Shown here: positions 11,830 to 23,649 of the stretch, piece by piece
Position numbering within the stretch: position 1 is the stretch's first letter
How the letters are laid out: the number at the start of each line of letters is the position of its first letter
Assembly (NCBI RefSeq): GCF_050948215.1
Contig: NC_135157.1
Coordinates: forward strand, 6,758,001-6,822,000
Reading direction: 5' to 3'
Source of the DNA: Halictus rubicundus
Taxonomy: Eukaryota > Arthropoda > Insecta > Hymenoptera > Halictidae
Length of the DNA stretch: 64,000 nt
Notes under the pieces: generated by a model
Told to the model about the DNA's origin: nothing
Database searches by the model: none
The model's input: only the letters and a program-made list of their open reading frames with translations
Position numbers and translations under genes: made by a program

Positions 11830-14300
11830 AAGGAGTGTGCATACCGTGGATGAATACAAACAATGGCGTAGGAGCAGCCAATGGTGCGCGGAATTGCGAA
11901 GTAACTTATTCAAGGGTTACGTCAATGCGGCATGCTACCCGTAATTTCAAACTTTAAAAGCAAATCTCGCCCATTGTCTGATAAATTCCGATATCCCCCG
12001 AGCCATTCGCGATTCTATTAACGGCAGACAACGTGATCGGGCGAATTAGTCGTTCGCAGAACAAATCGTTCTGCGCGAACAATTGCGATACCGCGCGTAT
12101 CTTGCAAGCCATCTCATTTAGAATTTTCGGGACTCGCCGTTTAAACATCTATTTTCTGATGCAATGAACACGTGATTTATTCAACACAATAATTACAAAT
12201 GTAGAGCTTCCGGATTCGAGTCAACGTGCATAAAGAATTCGCTCGATTTAAAGATAGCACTTTGTGTACGAGCGGTTTGGGTTCACTGACACGAGCCGGT
12301 CGCAAATTTTTAACGAACAAGGAAACTGACGTGCAAGCTATTCTCTAGACTCTGTAATTTTCTTTCTTCAGACCTTTCAATCGGAATAGATTTCGCAATC
12401 TCTTGGAGATTGGAGCCTCGTTGCGAATGACGCATGACGTCTTACTTCGAGTACTAGACGCGGAGACCTGCAATCTGTTGATCGAGGAAACTACAGTCTA
12501 TTATTATGGCTGATCGATCCATGCCATTCTTTGCAAAATCGTGAATGCATATTATACTCGCACTGTCATGCTGGAAAAAAAAACATGTTCCATTGTCTTC
12601 AAGAATATAGAAACCGAAACGATCGAACGATTGAATCGCTTTAACTGTTCTGTGAACATGATGGTTTCGGGAATGTATAAAACACAAACATTTTGATCAA
12701 GAAAGAACTAATTTCTAAGTGACTGCAAGAGATTACGTGAAAGCGTCGAGTGTTGCAGAGACGTTTGTTTCACGGACAGGTTGAGAATCCTGAAGAGCAG
12801 TCTTTCTTGCCGCGGAGTAAGAAAATTGGTCTCGCGAAATAAAACGTGGCGTCAACGAATAATGGAAAAATCTGTTTCGACAGTCAGAAACATTCCTGCC
12901 GCGTTGCATCTGTCGCGTCTCGCTCGAAGTTGGGAGCTTCTGAACGAAGGAGCGGCGAATTTTCCCGGACGGTTGCAGATTTATCCGCGCAAGAATGAAA
13001 CGGATCCGTCTAATTCAGTCTTCAGGAACGCACGAGCGAATTGAAATTTTGTATTCTCGTCGCAGGTGGGCGAGGGAAGCTGGGGAGGACCGGCGGGGCG
13101 GGAGAAAAAAGAGGAGAAAAGAGGGTGAAACTTTTCAACGAGTTTACGCGCGTCTCTTTCCCGTCGAGACTCCGAAGCCGCGGAGAGTGAAACTTGGACC
13201 CGTCTGGAGATGAAATCCGTGGCGCGTGACGGCACGCCTTCCCGGGCCAAAATCGCGGTGCGATTTTAATTCTACCGCTCGCGAAAACGCGCGACGCGGA
13301 TTAGGGCGGTTTCTCGAGGACGACGGGCCGAAGCGCGGCGCGCGAACATTTCGACGCTTACGTTTTCGACGCGATGAATATTTAGCGGCGGTGCTTGAAA
13401 ACGTTAAGACGGCCTCGTAGACGTGCAACTATACCTAACCCAGGGCAACGTTAACCCTTCTCCACCCCCCACCCCCTACAGGCCTCCTTATCCGACCGTT
13501 TCATCCCTTTCGTAACGCGACGTAACAGGCCGTGCTTCCGTCTTAACTTCCCGGGCAACAGGAATTCACCGTTCCGCTGCGTCGACGTTGTTTACAACTT
13601 GCCGACGGCATTTAGTATGATTACGGTTCGTTAAAAAACCCGGGGCTTCTTTGTTTCTCCGCTTTCCCCAACTTCCCGCTGTGTTCCACCGGCTCCAGCC
13701 ACGGTATAGATTAGGTTATCCCAGAAATATTGTACAAGATGCTCGCCAACTTGCCAGTCAGCGCTTTTCTCGCAAGCGTTACCGAGAAAATCGAGGCGAA
13801 AAAAGTTCTATTGTTTCCCGTAATTAGTGACTTTAGGGAGGTTGCATCGCTCGAATCTTGACACATGTACAGCGTCAAGGACGCTTGAATTACTTGCAAG
13901 AGGTTTCACTCTTGGTTAATCCTTGAAAAAATTATTAATTAAGTAATTAGCACATTTAAGTAAGTAGGACATAAATCTAGAGATTGAGCTGAAGTGATGA
14001 AACAGTAGAGAACATGGAAAGCCTTTTACTGTGATTGTTATTTCACGAATTCTTTCATTTAATGTGCGATTATTATAGTTTAATCAACTTTTTAATCGCA
14101 AATCCAGACCTAATTTAATACATTCTTTAATTAAATTCAGAATTGCATGATAAATTTAATATGAGTTAAATCAGAGTCGGGCGTTTATTGACAAAATGCA
14201 TTAATTTATATGTTGTTCTCTGCCATTTTTCACAAATCATTTTTCCTTCAAAGGAAAGGAATTTTATTGAAGAAACGACGGGATCCACAGCAGTTTAAAA
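11830..14300. other. Non-coding stretch with a CpG-dense block
   Basis: No supported gene. From about 12960 to 13440 the sequence is very CpG-rich (many GCG, CGCG and TCGA words) with overlapping frames on both strands. A TATTCTCGTCGCAG at 13052-13065 could be a plus-strand acceptor but has no confirmed partner. After 13900 the sequence becomes AT-rich. Confidence 0.5.
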
Positions 14301-14305
14301 CTTAC

Positions 14306-14362
14306 CGTTTACAGCCGATAATTTTCGTGAAGAATGTGAATCTCCGTTAGGACACTGAATAC
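14306..14362 (-). CDS. Candidate 57-bp internal (cassette-like) exon
   Basis: Read on the minus strand, the flank contains the sequence TACTAAC about 28 nt before the exon, a perfect branch-point consensus. It is followed by TATTATTTTCTGTTTCAG and, after 57 bp, by the donor GTAAGT. Only one frame is open through the whole exon, with two leading bases, 18 codons (IQCPNGDSHSSRKLSAVN) and one trailing base. The length is a multiple of three, so it could be included or skipped without shifting frame. The peptide is Ser-rich and polar with RKLS, which resembles a basophilic kinase site. I do not recognise the host protein. Of all candidate exons here it has the most complete set of splice signals. 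Confidence 0.42.
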
Positions 14363-14377
14363 CTGAAACAGAAAATA

Positions 14378-14405
14378 ATAACGCATCGTTAGTAATTTCT
14401 ACGAA
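14378..14405 (-). promoter_or_regulatory. Splice branch point and pyrimidine tract for exon 14306-14362
   Basis: Minus-strand TACTAAC followed by GATGCG and a T-rich tract leading to TTTCAG. Matching the metazoan branch consensus exactly is uncommon and makes recognition by U2 snRNA likely. Confidence 0.4.
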
Positions 14406-14409
14406 AAAC

Positions 14410-15090
14410 TTTTAAGAATTATTTCTAAAAATATTATACAGAACAATTTCCGGAACCTTCCTCCATTAAATCCCATTTTATATACATAACGAGATATATT
14501 AATAACGAGACTGCGAATTCTATGCATTTATAAAGAAAATGAATAAGTCAGATACAAAACTGAAGAGACATTACAAGAATGTAAGAGTAGGCTCGATTAT
14601 TTTTGACTCTTTAGAACGATTTAAATAAAAGACGTTGAACTTCGGTTTCTCACAACAGGCAATTTTTCTTCCCAAAGATCTGCAGTCCATGAACAACAAC
14701 CAACCCATAAAACAAAATTCCACGCTCAAGGAAGCCCCTGAGATTCCCATCTTAATCCTCCCTAACAATGTTCACCTGCCACCTCGCCCGACACAATCAA
14801 ACGCGTTTCCTTGCGACGACGCAGCAACGAACGATAACAAGAAAATTGAAATAATTGCTCGGGATACGCTAAACACGGTAAAACTACGGCAATAGCGGGA
14901 GACTTGATGAGCGTCTAATCAAGCGTGGCGCTCGCGCGTCTAATTACAAAGCAACGTAGAAAATAATTAACGCGGTGAGTCATGGGATAGCTGTTATTAA
15001 CGAAAATTAACTGAGTTCGCGCGTGGCTAGAACCGAGCGCGTGAAGAAGCACGGAGAGAGGAGGGAAGGACGAACGGGGCGATGAAAAGC
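14410..15090. other. Intron-like or intergenic stretch
   Basis: A copy of the dispersed GACTGCG...TATGCATTTAT motif lies at 14508-14550. Between 14659 and 14890 the plus strand is C-rich and G-poor and stays open after a GTTTCTCACAACAG acceptor-like site. The minus strand is also open over much of it, so no coding call is made. Confidence 0.4.
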
Positions 15091-15092
15091 GG

Positions 15093-15095
<3 letters not shown>

Positions 15096-15128
<33 letters not shown>

Positions 15129-15156
15129 AGAGAGAGAGAGAGAGAGAGGGAGAGAA
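15096..15156. repeat. (GA)n microsatellite
   Basis: About 60 bp of GA repeats with two interruptions (GAAGGAG and GAGGGAG). It reads as Arg-Glu repeats when translated, which is a repeat artefact. Confidence 0.95.
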
Positions 15157-15159
15157 AAG

Positions 15160-15534
15160 CGGTGGAGCGGCCTTAGTTAATAATGACGAGAATCGCCAAC
15201 TGTCGCGGATTTTAATTCGAAATGTTCAATTAGCGTGTGGCCGGCGAACCGTGACGCGGTCGTATCATCGCCGGGTAACGACTGCCTTCGTTCTTCGCCG
15301 GCATAACAGCCGTAAATTGGAAAGTGATACCGAATTCACGCGTCACCGAGCGCACCGTGCGATCACCGCGTTAATTATAGATATCCGGGGACGCCGCGAC
15401 GCCAGTGTATTTTAGGTAATTGGGGGTGGAGCCCGAAATCGCCGGCGCACCCTTCGACGTCCTCGCGTTTTCCGCCGTGCGTCCGCTCCTGACGGAAGCG
15501 TGCAACGTCGATTCGAGGAAACAGGAAGAGAGGG
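15160..15534. other. CpG-rich spacer between two GA arrays
   Basis: GC- and CpG-rich unique sequence separating the GA arrays at 15.1 and 15.55 kb. No gene is supported; open frames on both strands reflect low stop density. Confidence 0.5.
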
Positions 15535-15544
15535 GGGAGAGAGG

Positions 15545-15603
<59 letters not shown>

Positions 15604-15606
15604 GGA
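15535..15606. repeat. (GA)n microsatellite, longer copy
   Basis: About 70 bp of GA repeats with GGG interruptions at both ends. It is the largest GA array in the window. Confidence 0.95.
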
Positions 15607-15609
15607 TAC

Positions 15610-17830
15610 AGGAACAGAGAAACGAAAAAAAATGAGAGGCGACCGTGCACGCTTTAAAAAGTTCGACCATTTATACCAACCCCTGTCTCTCTCCGGCGTA
15701 TCCCCCCACCCACACCCCCGTCGCGCCCTATCTTCCTCGGACGGTTAAATCGTTCGACATCGTAACTCTCGCCGAATTAATAATTTCACCCGCCCGGGGT
15801 ATATCCTATTCCTCCTTTTTTCATTTTTTTTTTCTTTTTTGGTTCCTCTCGCTCTCTTTTTACGGGAAAATTAGCCGGCAGAGGTCTAAGTGGATTCTGC
15901 GCGCAATCGATACCACGCGGTCCGCGAGGAACGCGTTACATCGTTCCTGCGTGTGCACGTTCCGCGGTAACTTCCGCGAATGCGATAAACTCTTTGACTG
16001 GCGTCGATCTCGTTTCCGAAAACTTGTTCGCCCGTGCTTTATGAACCTCCGGCGCACGGAGCTTGTTCTCGTTCCGCGAGACCTGCGTTATTACAACCGG
16101 TGGTATCGCGTTGTCTCGCGATATTGTTTGCTGAATATAGGGGCGCGTCAGTCTTGTTCCGTTTGGTAGCGATTCTTCCACCGAGTAAGCGAGACCATTT
16201 CGAAGAATAGGAGAGTTCTCCTTTTTCAATATGATACCAAATTTTCTGCGACGTTCAACAATATTGTCGTAATAACTAAAATGTACAAAAAAGTTTAGAG
16301 AAAAATTGAAAGTACATGCCCAGCTAGCCGTCTATTGACATAAGGTTTAAAGGGTTCTCCTGTTTTATCTGTTGGGATATTATTTTCAACAGCATCGTGT
16401 TCGAGGTTAATGGCAACGCGATCACCTTAAATTATTGGGGGATCGGTTGAGAAATTAATTTCTTCGATCGATCTGATTCAGGATGATTGCGTTACGTTCT
16501 TCCGTACCCGCATTTTCACGAAATTGCGAGTTGTATCTGTGCATAACATCGTCTCCGTCGCCTGATACCGATTTCTCTCACCTCTCCAGCAAACCGAACA
16601 AAACGAGCAGGGCAGTAAGAAAAAGCGGAGGCTCGTTCGGTTGACGACATGCACCCTACAAAACGAAGCTATCGCCGCGAGATGCACGCTTCAACGAGAA
16701 AACAAGGTAGCAAGTAATTCCCAATAACGACCCCAATTACGCCCATGCACGTCATTCCCGGTGTTTGATACTGCTCGATCTGTGCGCGAGCGTTCTACTT
16801 AATCGCGGCGTGTCCCGCATAATGATAACCAGGCTGGAGGTGTAGCATGACGAGGAGGGGGGGGGGGGGGCGAAGGGGATCCATCTTGTATCGAGTAAAA
16901 AGGCCTGGGTTGCCGCGGCATGGGAGCGCAGGTGCGTGTGGGATGACACGTTAAGTGACTGGAAATCATCCCGGGGATCGCATGCGCAGCTGTCCCCGTA
17001 ATTTTCGTAGTTCGGCCGGGTACAGGGGACGGATGGAACTGCGTGTAGGGTGTCTCTGTGCAGGTGGAAATGCGTGCACGGTCGATCGAACGGAGAAACA
17101 CGCCGGAAGGCGGATGCTGCGGACGGAAAAGCGCGTCATTCGTCGGTCCGTTTGTGATTTAGCGCGATTGCCGTCGCGCGATTTCGTTGGCTGACGGGTT
17201 CCCCGAGCGAGAAAGGGTGCAACGGGTACACCGTCACCTATAGACGGGTCCACCTACCGGTTTGTACTTCCTAGCGGATGACTCTCCGGTGTACTGGTGT
17301 TAGGGATCCATTAGCTAATGGCTGCGCACCAGCCATCTGCTCGACGCTAGCTTTTATTCGCCCGTTGCCGTACTCCCTCTTCCTCATCTCCCCCTGCCCC
17401 CGTCTCTCGCCCTCTCTTCGTGTCCCATACACCCCTTCGTCTTTTTCGCGCCACCCTCCCGCTGTCCCGTGGCTTAGCCCAGGCTCATAACGGGGACCGC
17501 CGATTCATTTATTCATATCTTTCTTTTTCTCCTCGTAAGTGAACCCCTTGCCGCCGCCAACCCAGCCGACCGTGGTCCTTTCGTGGTTTTTGTTCAACGC
17601 TGCGCGATACCTTATGGGGGTGTTTGTAAACGCCTCTCGAGCCGAGGGGCCGTTGCGACAGAAATGCTCCGAAGAGCTTTTGAACGGGGAACCTGTGACG
17701 TGATCGATTGCTCCGTTCCTAGCTCCTGCTCGTTTCGAGTGTTGTAGGCGGGACGACAACCAACCGGCTCGATTCTAAGGAGATTCTCGCATTTGTTTTC
17801 CACCTGGGATCTCGAGCTCAAGTCATTGTT
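15610..17830. other. CpG-rich non-coding stretch
   Basis: T-rich runs near 15815-15845, CpG-dense sequence at 15890-16150 and 16940-17240, a G14 run at 16857-16870 and a pyrimidine-rich segment at about 17340-17480. A 174-codon frame at 15645-16169 starts in T-rich DNA and shows no domain. A GTAAGTGAAC at 17535 lacks a supported exon. Confidence 0.5.
16857..16870. repeat. G14 homopolymer
   Basis: Fourteen consecutive G, preceded by GAGGA. Such runs are prone to length errors in assembly. Confidence 0.95.
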
Positions 17831-17881
17831 ATTAGACTGCGGATCTTATGATACAAGTTTTCTGGGTCGATTCTCAAACGC

Positions 17882-18177
17882 TAGGGCTGTGCGAGAACCC
17901 GAAATATCGGGAACCCAATGCTCGGGGCGGGTCGGGTTCCCGAAAATTTCGAGATTCCCGAAAAAATCGGGTTTCCCGAAAATTTCGAGAATATAACATA
18001 TGACACACTTGAAAATAATTCACGATTCTTCAGGAAATCCCGATTATTTCGAGAATCCCGACTTTTTCGGGAATCCCGATACTTTCGAGAATCTCGAAAT
18101 TTACGGGTATCCGTCCCGAACCCGAAAATTTCGTGTTCCCGACCCGACCTGATATTTAGGGTTCTCGCACACCCCTA
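17882..18177. mobile_element. hAT-like palindromic MITE
   Basis: The left terminus is TAGGGCTGTGCGAGAACCC and the inverted right terminus is TAGGGGTGTGCGAGAACCC, one mismatch in 19. The TAGGG..GTG tip is typical of hAT elements. The 8-bp flanks TCAAACGC (left) and TCAGACAC (right) match at six of eight positions, both differences being transitions, as expected for an aged hAT target duplication. The interior is built from repeated CCCGA(A)nTTTCGAGA-like words in both orientations, so the 296-bp element is largely palindromic. The frames within it are repeat artefacts. Confidence 0.85.
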
Positions 18178-18189
18178 TCAGACACAGAA

Positions 18190-20470
18190 CTAGTGCAAAA
18201 ATGTAGTAGGTTGGCCTAAATGCTCCTTTCGCAATGTGGACGTTCAATGTTGTTATATAATGCATTGTTAATGTTTGATTATTTCTCCACACTAATTTAC
18301 TAGATCGCACTACGCTAGATCATACAGATTCCTTTGTAGGAATTAATCAATTTTTCATCTCAAACATATAACCACGAATTAATTTATATACCTAATAGAA
18401 CAATTGTGGTGGAAGATAAAAAAATATAGAATGACTTTTCAATTTTTATATGCATATGTTAAAAAACCTGTGTTGCATAAGATCGACCAAATATTAAGTC
18501 TTACAATTTGAAAGAACAAGATTATGAAGCTGTGTCTCGAAAAAAAATATCCAAATCCTTAGAAACGATTTTAAGACGAACAATCAAGATTTATACAAAG
18601 AAGATAAAATTTTAGCTCTGTATTTTCACAACTTTGAAAATAAATGTTTGCACTAATACATTCAATGTACCAAATTTCTTTAGGATTTACAACCCACATA
18701 ATACAAGAAAGTTAAAAGAGCTTTTTCAATTTTTTTGATGTTACTGTATTGGCAGCCACATTACCAATCTGTTTAATCTGATTAACCTCCTGAGCATAGC
18801 CCACGGAAATAAAGTAAAAAGTGCTATTGAAATACGCTCAGAAATGTCCTGCGTTAAAGTGCTAAGCTAAAAATATTGAACGCAGGAAGCAATGATATAG
18901 TCGTTGGTAGGACAGATCGTAAACGCAGGATACCGACACTTTATCTTTCTCGAATAAAAGAAAACGTTCCAGGAGATAATAATCGGGCGATTTTAATGCA
19001 TGCAAAGTGCAACGCCGCTCTCCATAAGAAGACGATGTCAACATTATTGCCGCGTATTTCCTCCATCCGACCGTCACTCTGTTATTTATGCGAGCGCATT
19101 TTTGCCACAAGCAAAAATTATTTCCTCGTAAAAAGTTCAGAAAGATACATATGGGATTTAATTTCCGGACACCGATACCCGGGGCTGTCCAGGATCTCTT
19201 GCCAACCGTGAGAATTATACCTTTGGAACCAAGTACAAAACTACTTTTACAATAAACGCGTTTGTTATCGCCGGGTCGCGGACGTTCATGGCCGTCGTAT
19301 CGTTGGATAGTTTATTACTAGAGTCGCAGAAAAATTCGTTTTGTCTCCCAACGAGTTCATTAAAGCTGTCCCGAATGAATATCGTCGCATAAATGACACT
19401 GTGCTTTGCTTATGAGTAAACTTCGTGAAAATATTCGAGAGGCATTTAAGAATACTGCTATTTCCAAACTATTCAAATGATTAAGAAGAGAAATAAATGT
19501 CTAGCCTCTGTATCTCTTACGAAACTCTTTCAATCAATTCAGACAATTTTTATTTTGCACAACAATCCTCACTTGCAATATTACAAATTTTACAAACGAT
19601 CTCTTCTCTCAATTTTCTGTTCTTGCCATTTACAATACAGGCAATTATAACCACACGCAACTTTTCCGAAATGTTCATTACACGTTTCCTTCCTACTTCC
19701 AGTTTCACGGAAAAACTGAAGTCCATTTAAATTGTGATTGATCAGTTATGGGAGTCGGTGTATATCTGCAGCGATAGATTCGCAAGAGCGACATTCGAAA
19801 AAATGGCATCCATATCTGGCTGGCTGCCTGCAGTATCCGTCCGAAAGTGCATTTTGTATAAAAAAAAAAAAAAAACTATGCGGTATCATCAGCGAGGGTT
19901 ATATACGGAGCCGCAGGATCTCATCAGCATTCGCATCCCTTGGAAATCCGAAGCGGAAACGCGCGACGCGGGGATTACCATTTCCACGAAATCTGGGTCT
20001 CCCCGGAAGCCGCGCTTTGTCTTCATGTAAATAAAAAGACGCTCGTTTACGAAGTATATACACGCTGGAAGGAAAAGTTTCTCTTGGCGGCCAGGGCGAA
20101 AGTATACGGGCCGCGACTCCCAGGTGTATCCTGAATCTTCTGGCAGCCGAGAGTCGTAGCTGTCCTTCCGTTCTTGTGGTCCCGCGTGGGGTCATGGGAA
20201 TCACGAATCGCGAAGATTTACAGAAATATTTTGACAGAAATACATGGGGGCGAACGTTGCATATTTCATCGGTCACGATTTCCATCGGGCCCTTTCTCGC
20301 AGTGTGCCATCCCCTCTCTCTTTCTCTCCTCTCCCCGAGGAAGGGCTCTTTGTCTTCGTTTGGTGGACTGACCGGCTCAAGGGCTCACCGGAGAGGCTGC
20401 GAGAGGTTGAAAGGGCCACGCTCTCGGTACTTAAACCCGTGATATATGCGATATACACTCGATGCTGCCC
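18190..20470. other. Non-coding stretch
   Basis: AT-rich to about 18870, then mixed. An A16 run at 19860-19875 follows TTTTGTATA. Overlapping frames at 19900-20290 lie on both strands; none has recognisable domains or splice pairs. Confidence 0.5.
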
Positions 20471-20474
20471 ACAG

Positions 20475-20556
20475 GTACTTACCTGTGTACCGACTCGCGG
20501 CCAGGTACAGCTCCGGGACCACGAGTTCTACACATGTTCGCCTACTTTACATTGCG
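20475..20556 (+). CDS. Candidate small exon, frame undetermined
   Basis: GCTGCCCACAG precedes and a GTGAGT donor follows this 82-bp segment on the plus strand. All three frames are open, so the frame cannot be chosen; one reads VLTCVPTRGQVQLRDHEFY. A GTAAGT donor on the minus strand ends at the same left edge (20471-20477), because ACAGGTACTTACCTGT is nearly palindromic. This makes the strand itself ambiguous. The alternative is a regulatory cluster, since CAGGTA/TACCTG words recur here. Confidence 0.18.
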
Positions 20557-20773
20557 GTGAGTAATGCGCCACGGACCTGGCATTAAAAGCGCCAGTAAAG
20601 TCGGCCTTTGCCAAAGGGTACACACCGTCGCCCCCATGGCTGTTACGGGACGCCATGCGACGAGAAGATGAACGAGAGGCCCGGTTCCCGCCGCTAATAA
20701 TATGTCATTAAAACCGGCAGTGTGCAACGACAAAAAGAGAAAAGAAAAGAAAGACGAACGGGGAAAAAGTGAT

Positions 20774-20797
20774 GCGCGAGCGCGAGCGCGAGCGCGA
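20774..20797. repeat. (GCGCGA)n short array
   Basis: About four GCGCGA/GCGAGC units in tandem. Confidence 0.85.
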
Positions 20798-20799
20798 TT

Positions 20800-21376
20800 A
20801 TGTGCAAATGCATTTCCATGCGTGAGCTTTTTTCGCTCGGCAGCCAGCACGCTGCGCTGGATCGATGCGAGAGGTATCGTTTCCTTTGAATGTAAATTGC
20901 AGCATCGTTATCGTGTCCCCGATGAGATCCAGAACTGCAAAATGCTGGAACTTCAGGCAGGTCGCGCAGTGATGGCTGGTAATAACGTTAGAAGCTGTAT
21001 GCTCGAATGAATTCTCTCGGTTCTTCTTCTCTGGATTATTTTTCCGTCAAATTTCGTGTCCTAATGTTTCTATTTCGGAATATTGGCTTAGTCTCGTTGG
21101 CTAATATTGTAATCATCGGTGGGAGAACTGTGCTGTCTTTTTGAAATTGATTTTTATATTATATTTGTCAACGTGGAATTCAAATTGAAACAATTAGGTT
21201 CTCCTTATCTCTAGTGAAATAATTTAAAATTATGATTTCACCCGAACAGTATTTTTATTTTATTACGAGACACACGTAATTCTCAGTGATGCACAGACTG
21301 CGGATCTCTGTGCAAAATAAAAATCATTTACCTGAATTGCAACATACTGTAGTGAAATAGAAAGTTATTTTCTTTC
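20800..21376. other. Non-coding stretch with one dispersed motif copy
   Basis: Frames near 20700-21010 are open but unassigned. The dispersed ACTGCGGATCTC motif occurs at 21294-21330. Confidence 0.5.
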
Positions 21377-21592
21377 TTAACACTAGGTTTACGGAGCACT
21401 AAAAGCGACTACTTTGCATTACTTCATAAAAATAACAAGCCACATTTTTAGCAATATTTTTAAAATAATATATACCCAAAGAAATAAATTTGCTAAATAA
21501 TTTCTTATGTATGCATCCTTAGAATCTTAATAATATTAAATTAAAAACATTAGATCCCGTCATTTTGACGGGTCCCGTAAATCTAGTGTTAA
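21377..21592. mobile_element. piggyBac-type MITE, subfamily A, intact copy
   Basis: The left terminus is TTAACACTAGGTTTACGG and the inverted right terminus is TTAACACTAGATTTACGGGA. Both are bounded by TTAA. Total length 216 bp. Next to the right end lies the palindromic word CCCGTCATTTTGACGGG, which can form a hairpin and is partly kept in the sister copies. This is the cleanest copy in the window and serves as the family reference. Confidence 0.88.
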
Positions 21593-21599
21593 TATGATT

Positions 21600-23649
21600 A
21601 ACAACATTTTTAGTAGTAAGTATTGAATTATTGTGTATTTAAAATTTGAAAACTCCATCAGGAGAGAAGAAACTGTGCGAAGTACCGCCCACAATTCGAA
21701 AACAAGCTAATCGTCTCTCGAGTGCCAGATGAAAAGGCAATATCGCTCATATTATCGATAGAACAATTACAATCCCCTATGTAGATATAATCTACGATTG
21801 AATAATAATGTTTATCGAGTATAGGTGAAGGTCTGGGTACCCTTCAATAAGTAAATTAGCCAGCAATATTGTCAGCGTTACCAATAAACCGCGGCGCAAA
21901 ATTAATCCCACCGCGTACAAACAATGGGCGCAATATTAAATGCAAAATCGCCGGCAGATGCGATTGAATTGCTCATACGCGCCGCTAATACTCCGGCCGC
22001 TGTGCGAATTTCAATTTTACTACTCTTAACCTTCGCGTTGAACGTCGATCGTAACATTTATTTGTCAAAGCGGATCGCGGGTCGAAACGTTTATCCCATG
22101 ACACTCGCAATTAACGACGTAATGTGACACTCCATTCGCAAATTAAAAGAAACGGGGATTTCGAGTAATTGAGAATTCAATGTTTTAATAATCCGTGACA
22201 TGAAATGTGCTGGTCTCAAAACATAACAATCTTTTCATGTTCTGGCTAAACGAATCAAATTCCTAAACAAGAAACACGTTTTTTAATTTCTCGAAGGAAC
22301 AGCAGAATAAATAATTTTCAGAAGCCTATGTAAACTGTTTTATACAATGAATTGGTGAAATAATAGTTTAGAAATACGTATAGCAATAAAAATGGCAAAA
22401 TTGTGCAAGAAAGGAAACGTTCCCGTAGAAATATATGTCCTTAGGAAGCGAGTAAAGGATTCCCGTATTAATTATGAAGTTATTAACCCGTCAACGTAAC
22501 ATAGCGAATTATCCGGCGGAGGCAGTTACAAAAGCTGCAATTAAGTTGAAAATATTGAATAAATTACGAATAATTAGTTTAATGCCTATGGGGATGTCGT
22601 TGCAGGTGTTAACGGCAAAGCAATTATTTGGTTGCTAATTATTTCACTGTTTCCCCCGACTAAATCAGCCAGTTTTTAAAATCCTCTGAGAACGGCGCGG
22701 CGCTCGGGTAACTACTGTACACAAGCCCGGCGTTGTTGTTTTGGAGTTTCGCATTACACGTCTGCTTTCCTCCAAGAAGTGCACCTACTAATTACCTGCT
22801 GCGTCAGTCTCCTCGTTAACTGTAGACGAGCAAAAGGGAACGGAGAACAGAGAGGAATTCCGAAATAACGGTTAACTCGCAGCAATGAATCCCGGGGCTC
22901 GATTCAAAATTTCCGACGTCGAGATTTACAATCTTCTTTTCATGTCGTTCCCCCCGACAACTTGAAATATCGAGAGAAACGACCTGCCGAATAATTATTC
23001 TTCTGTATGTTGTAAATTCTATGTATCTTGCGCATGTACGCGCCCGTGTGCGTGTGTCGAAGGAAATAGGGAACGAGATCGTTAAACACTCGTCGAATGA
23101 AGTCATTAAGTGTCCGCCTTTGCTCTGCTTTCTCATTTGCGAAAATATATTTTGGTAACCGCCATTTCAGACAGAAACGTTTCTATCAAAAGCACAAGGC
23201 CTTTGGAATTCTTACGAAATATCACATTATTAAAATATTTTGCAAGTAAAGACAGTGTAAAATATATTACTTGCCATGGACCCTAATGGCGAACGTTAAT
23301 CTGTTTATTTTTTTGGAAAATATTAGCGAAAAATATTCCGTTGACTCCATGGAATTTCTTAAACCAACGAAAACCTGGTTTACAACACTATTTTTATGCT
23401 TGATATACGCCTAAACAATTCTACGAACAATCACATGCACGAATTGGCTCGAACTTTTCCTCCAGGAGTTGTATTTTCCACCCCATAACTTCGAGGGTTG
23501 TTATGAGGGTCATTATGCGCGATGGCCGATAAAAAACACTTGTTCAATCAACCAAAGCATTATAAAAATTAAATATCACTTTTACAGCCTGAGTCTACTA
23601 CATCGCTTTACGTTCAGTGTCTGACTATTACTGTTTAAATCTACTGAAC
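21600..23649. other. Non-coding stretch
   Basis: AT-rich unique DNA with frequent ATTA/TAATTA words (for example 22490-22660). No gene, microsatellite or bounded element was seen. A short hairpin (CATAACTTCGAGGGTTGTTATG) sits near 23483-23504. Confidence 0.5.

Noticed and set aside
15371..15670. Leu/Ser-repeat 'protein' on the minus strand
   Set aside because: It is the translation of a GA/CT microsatellite.
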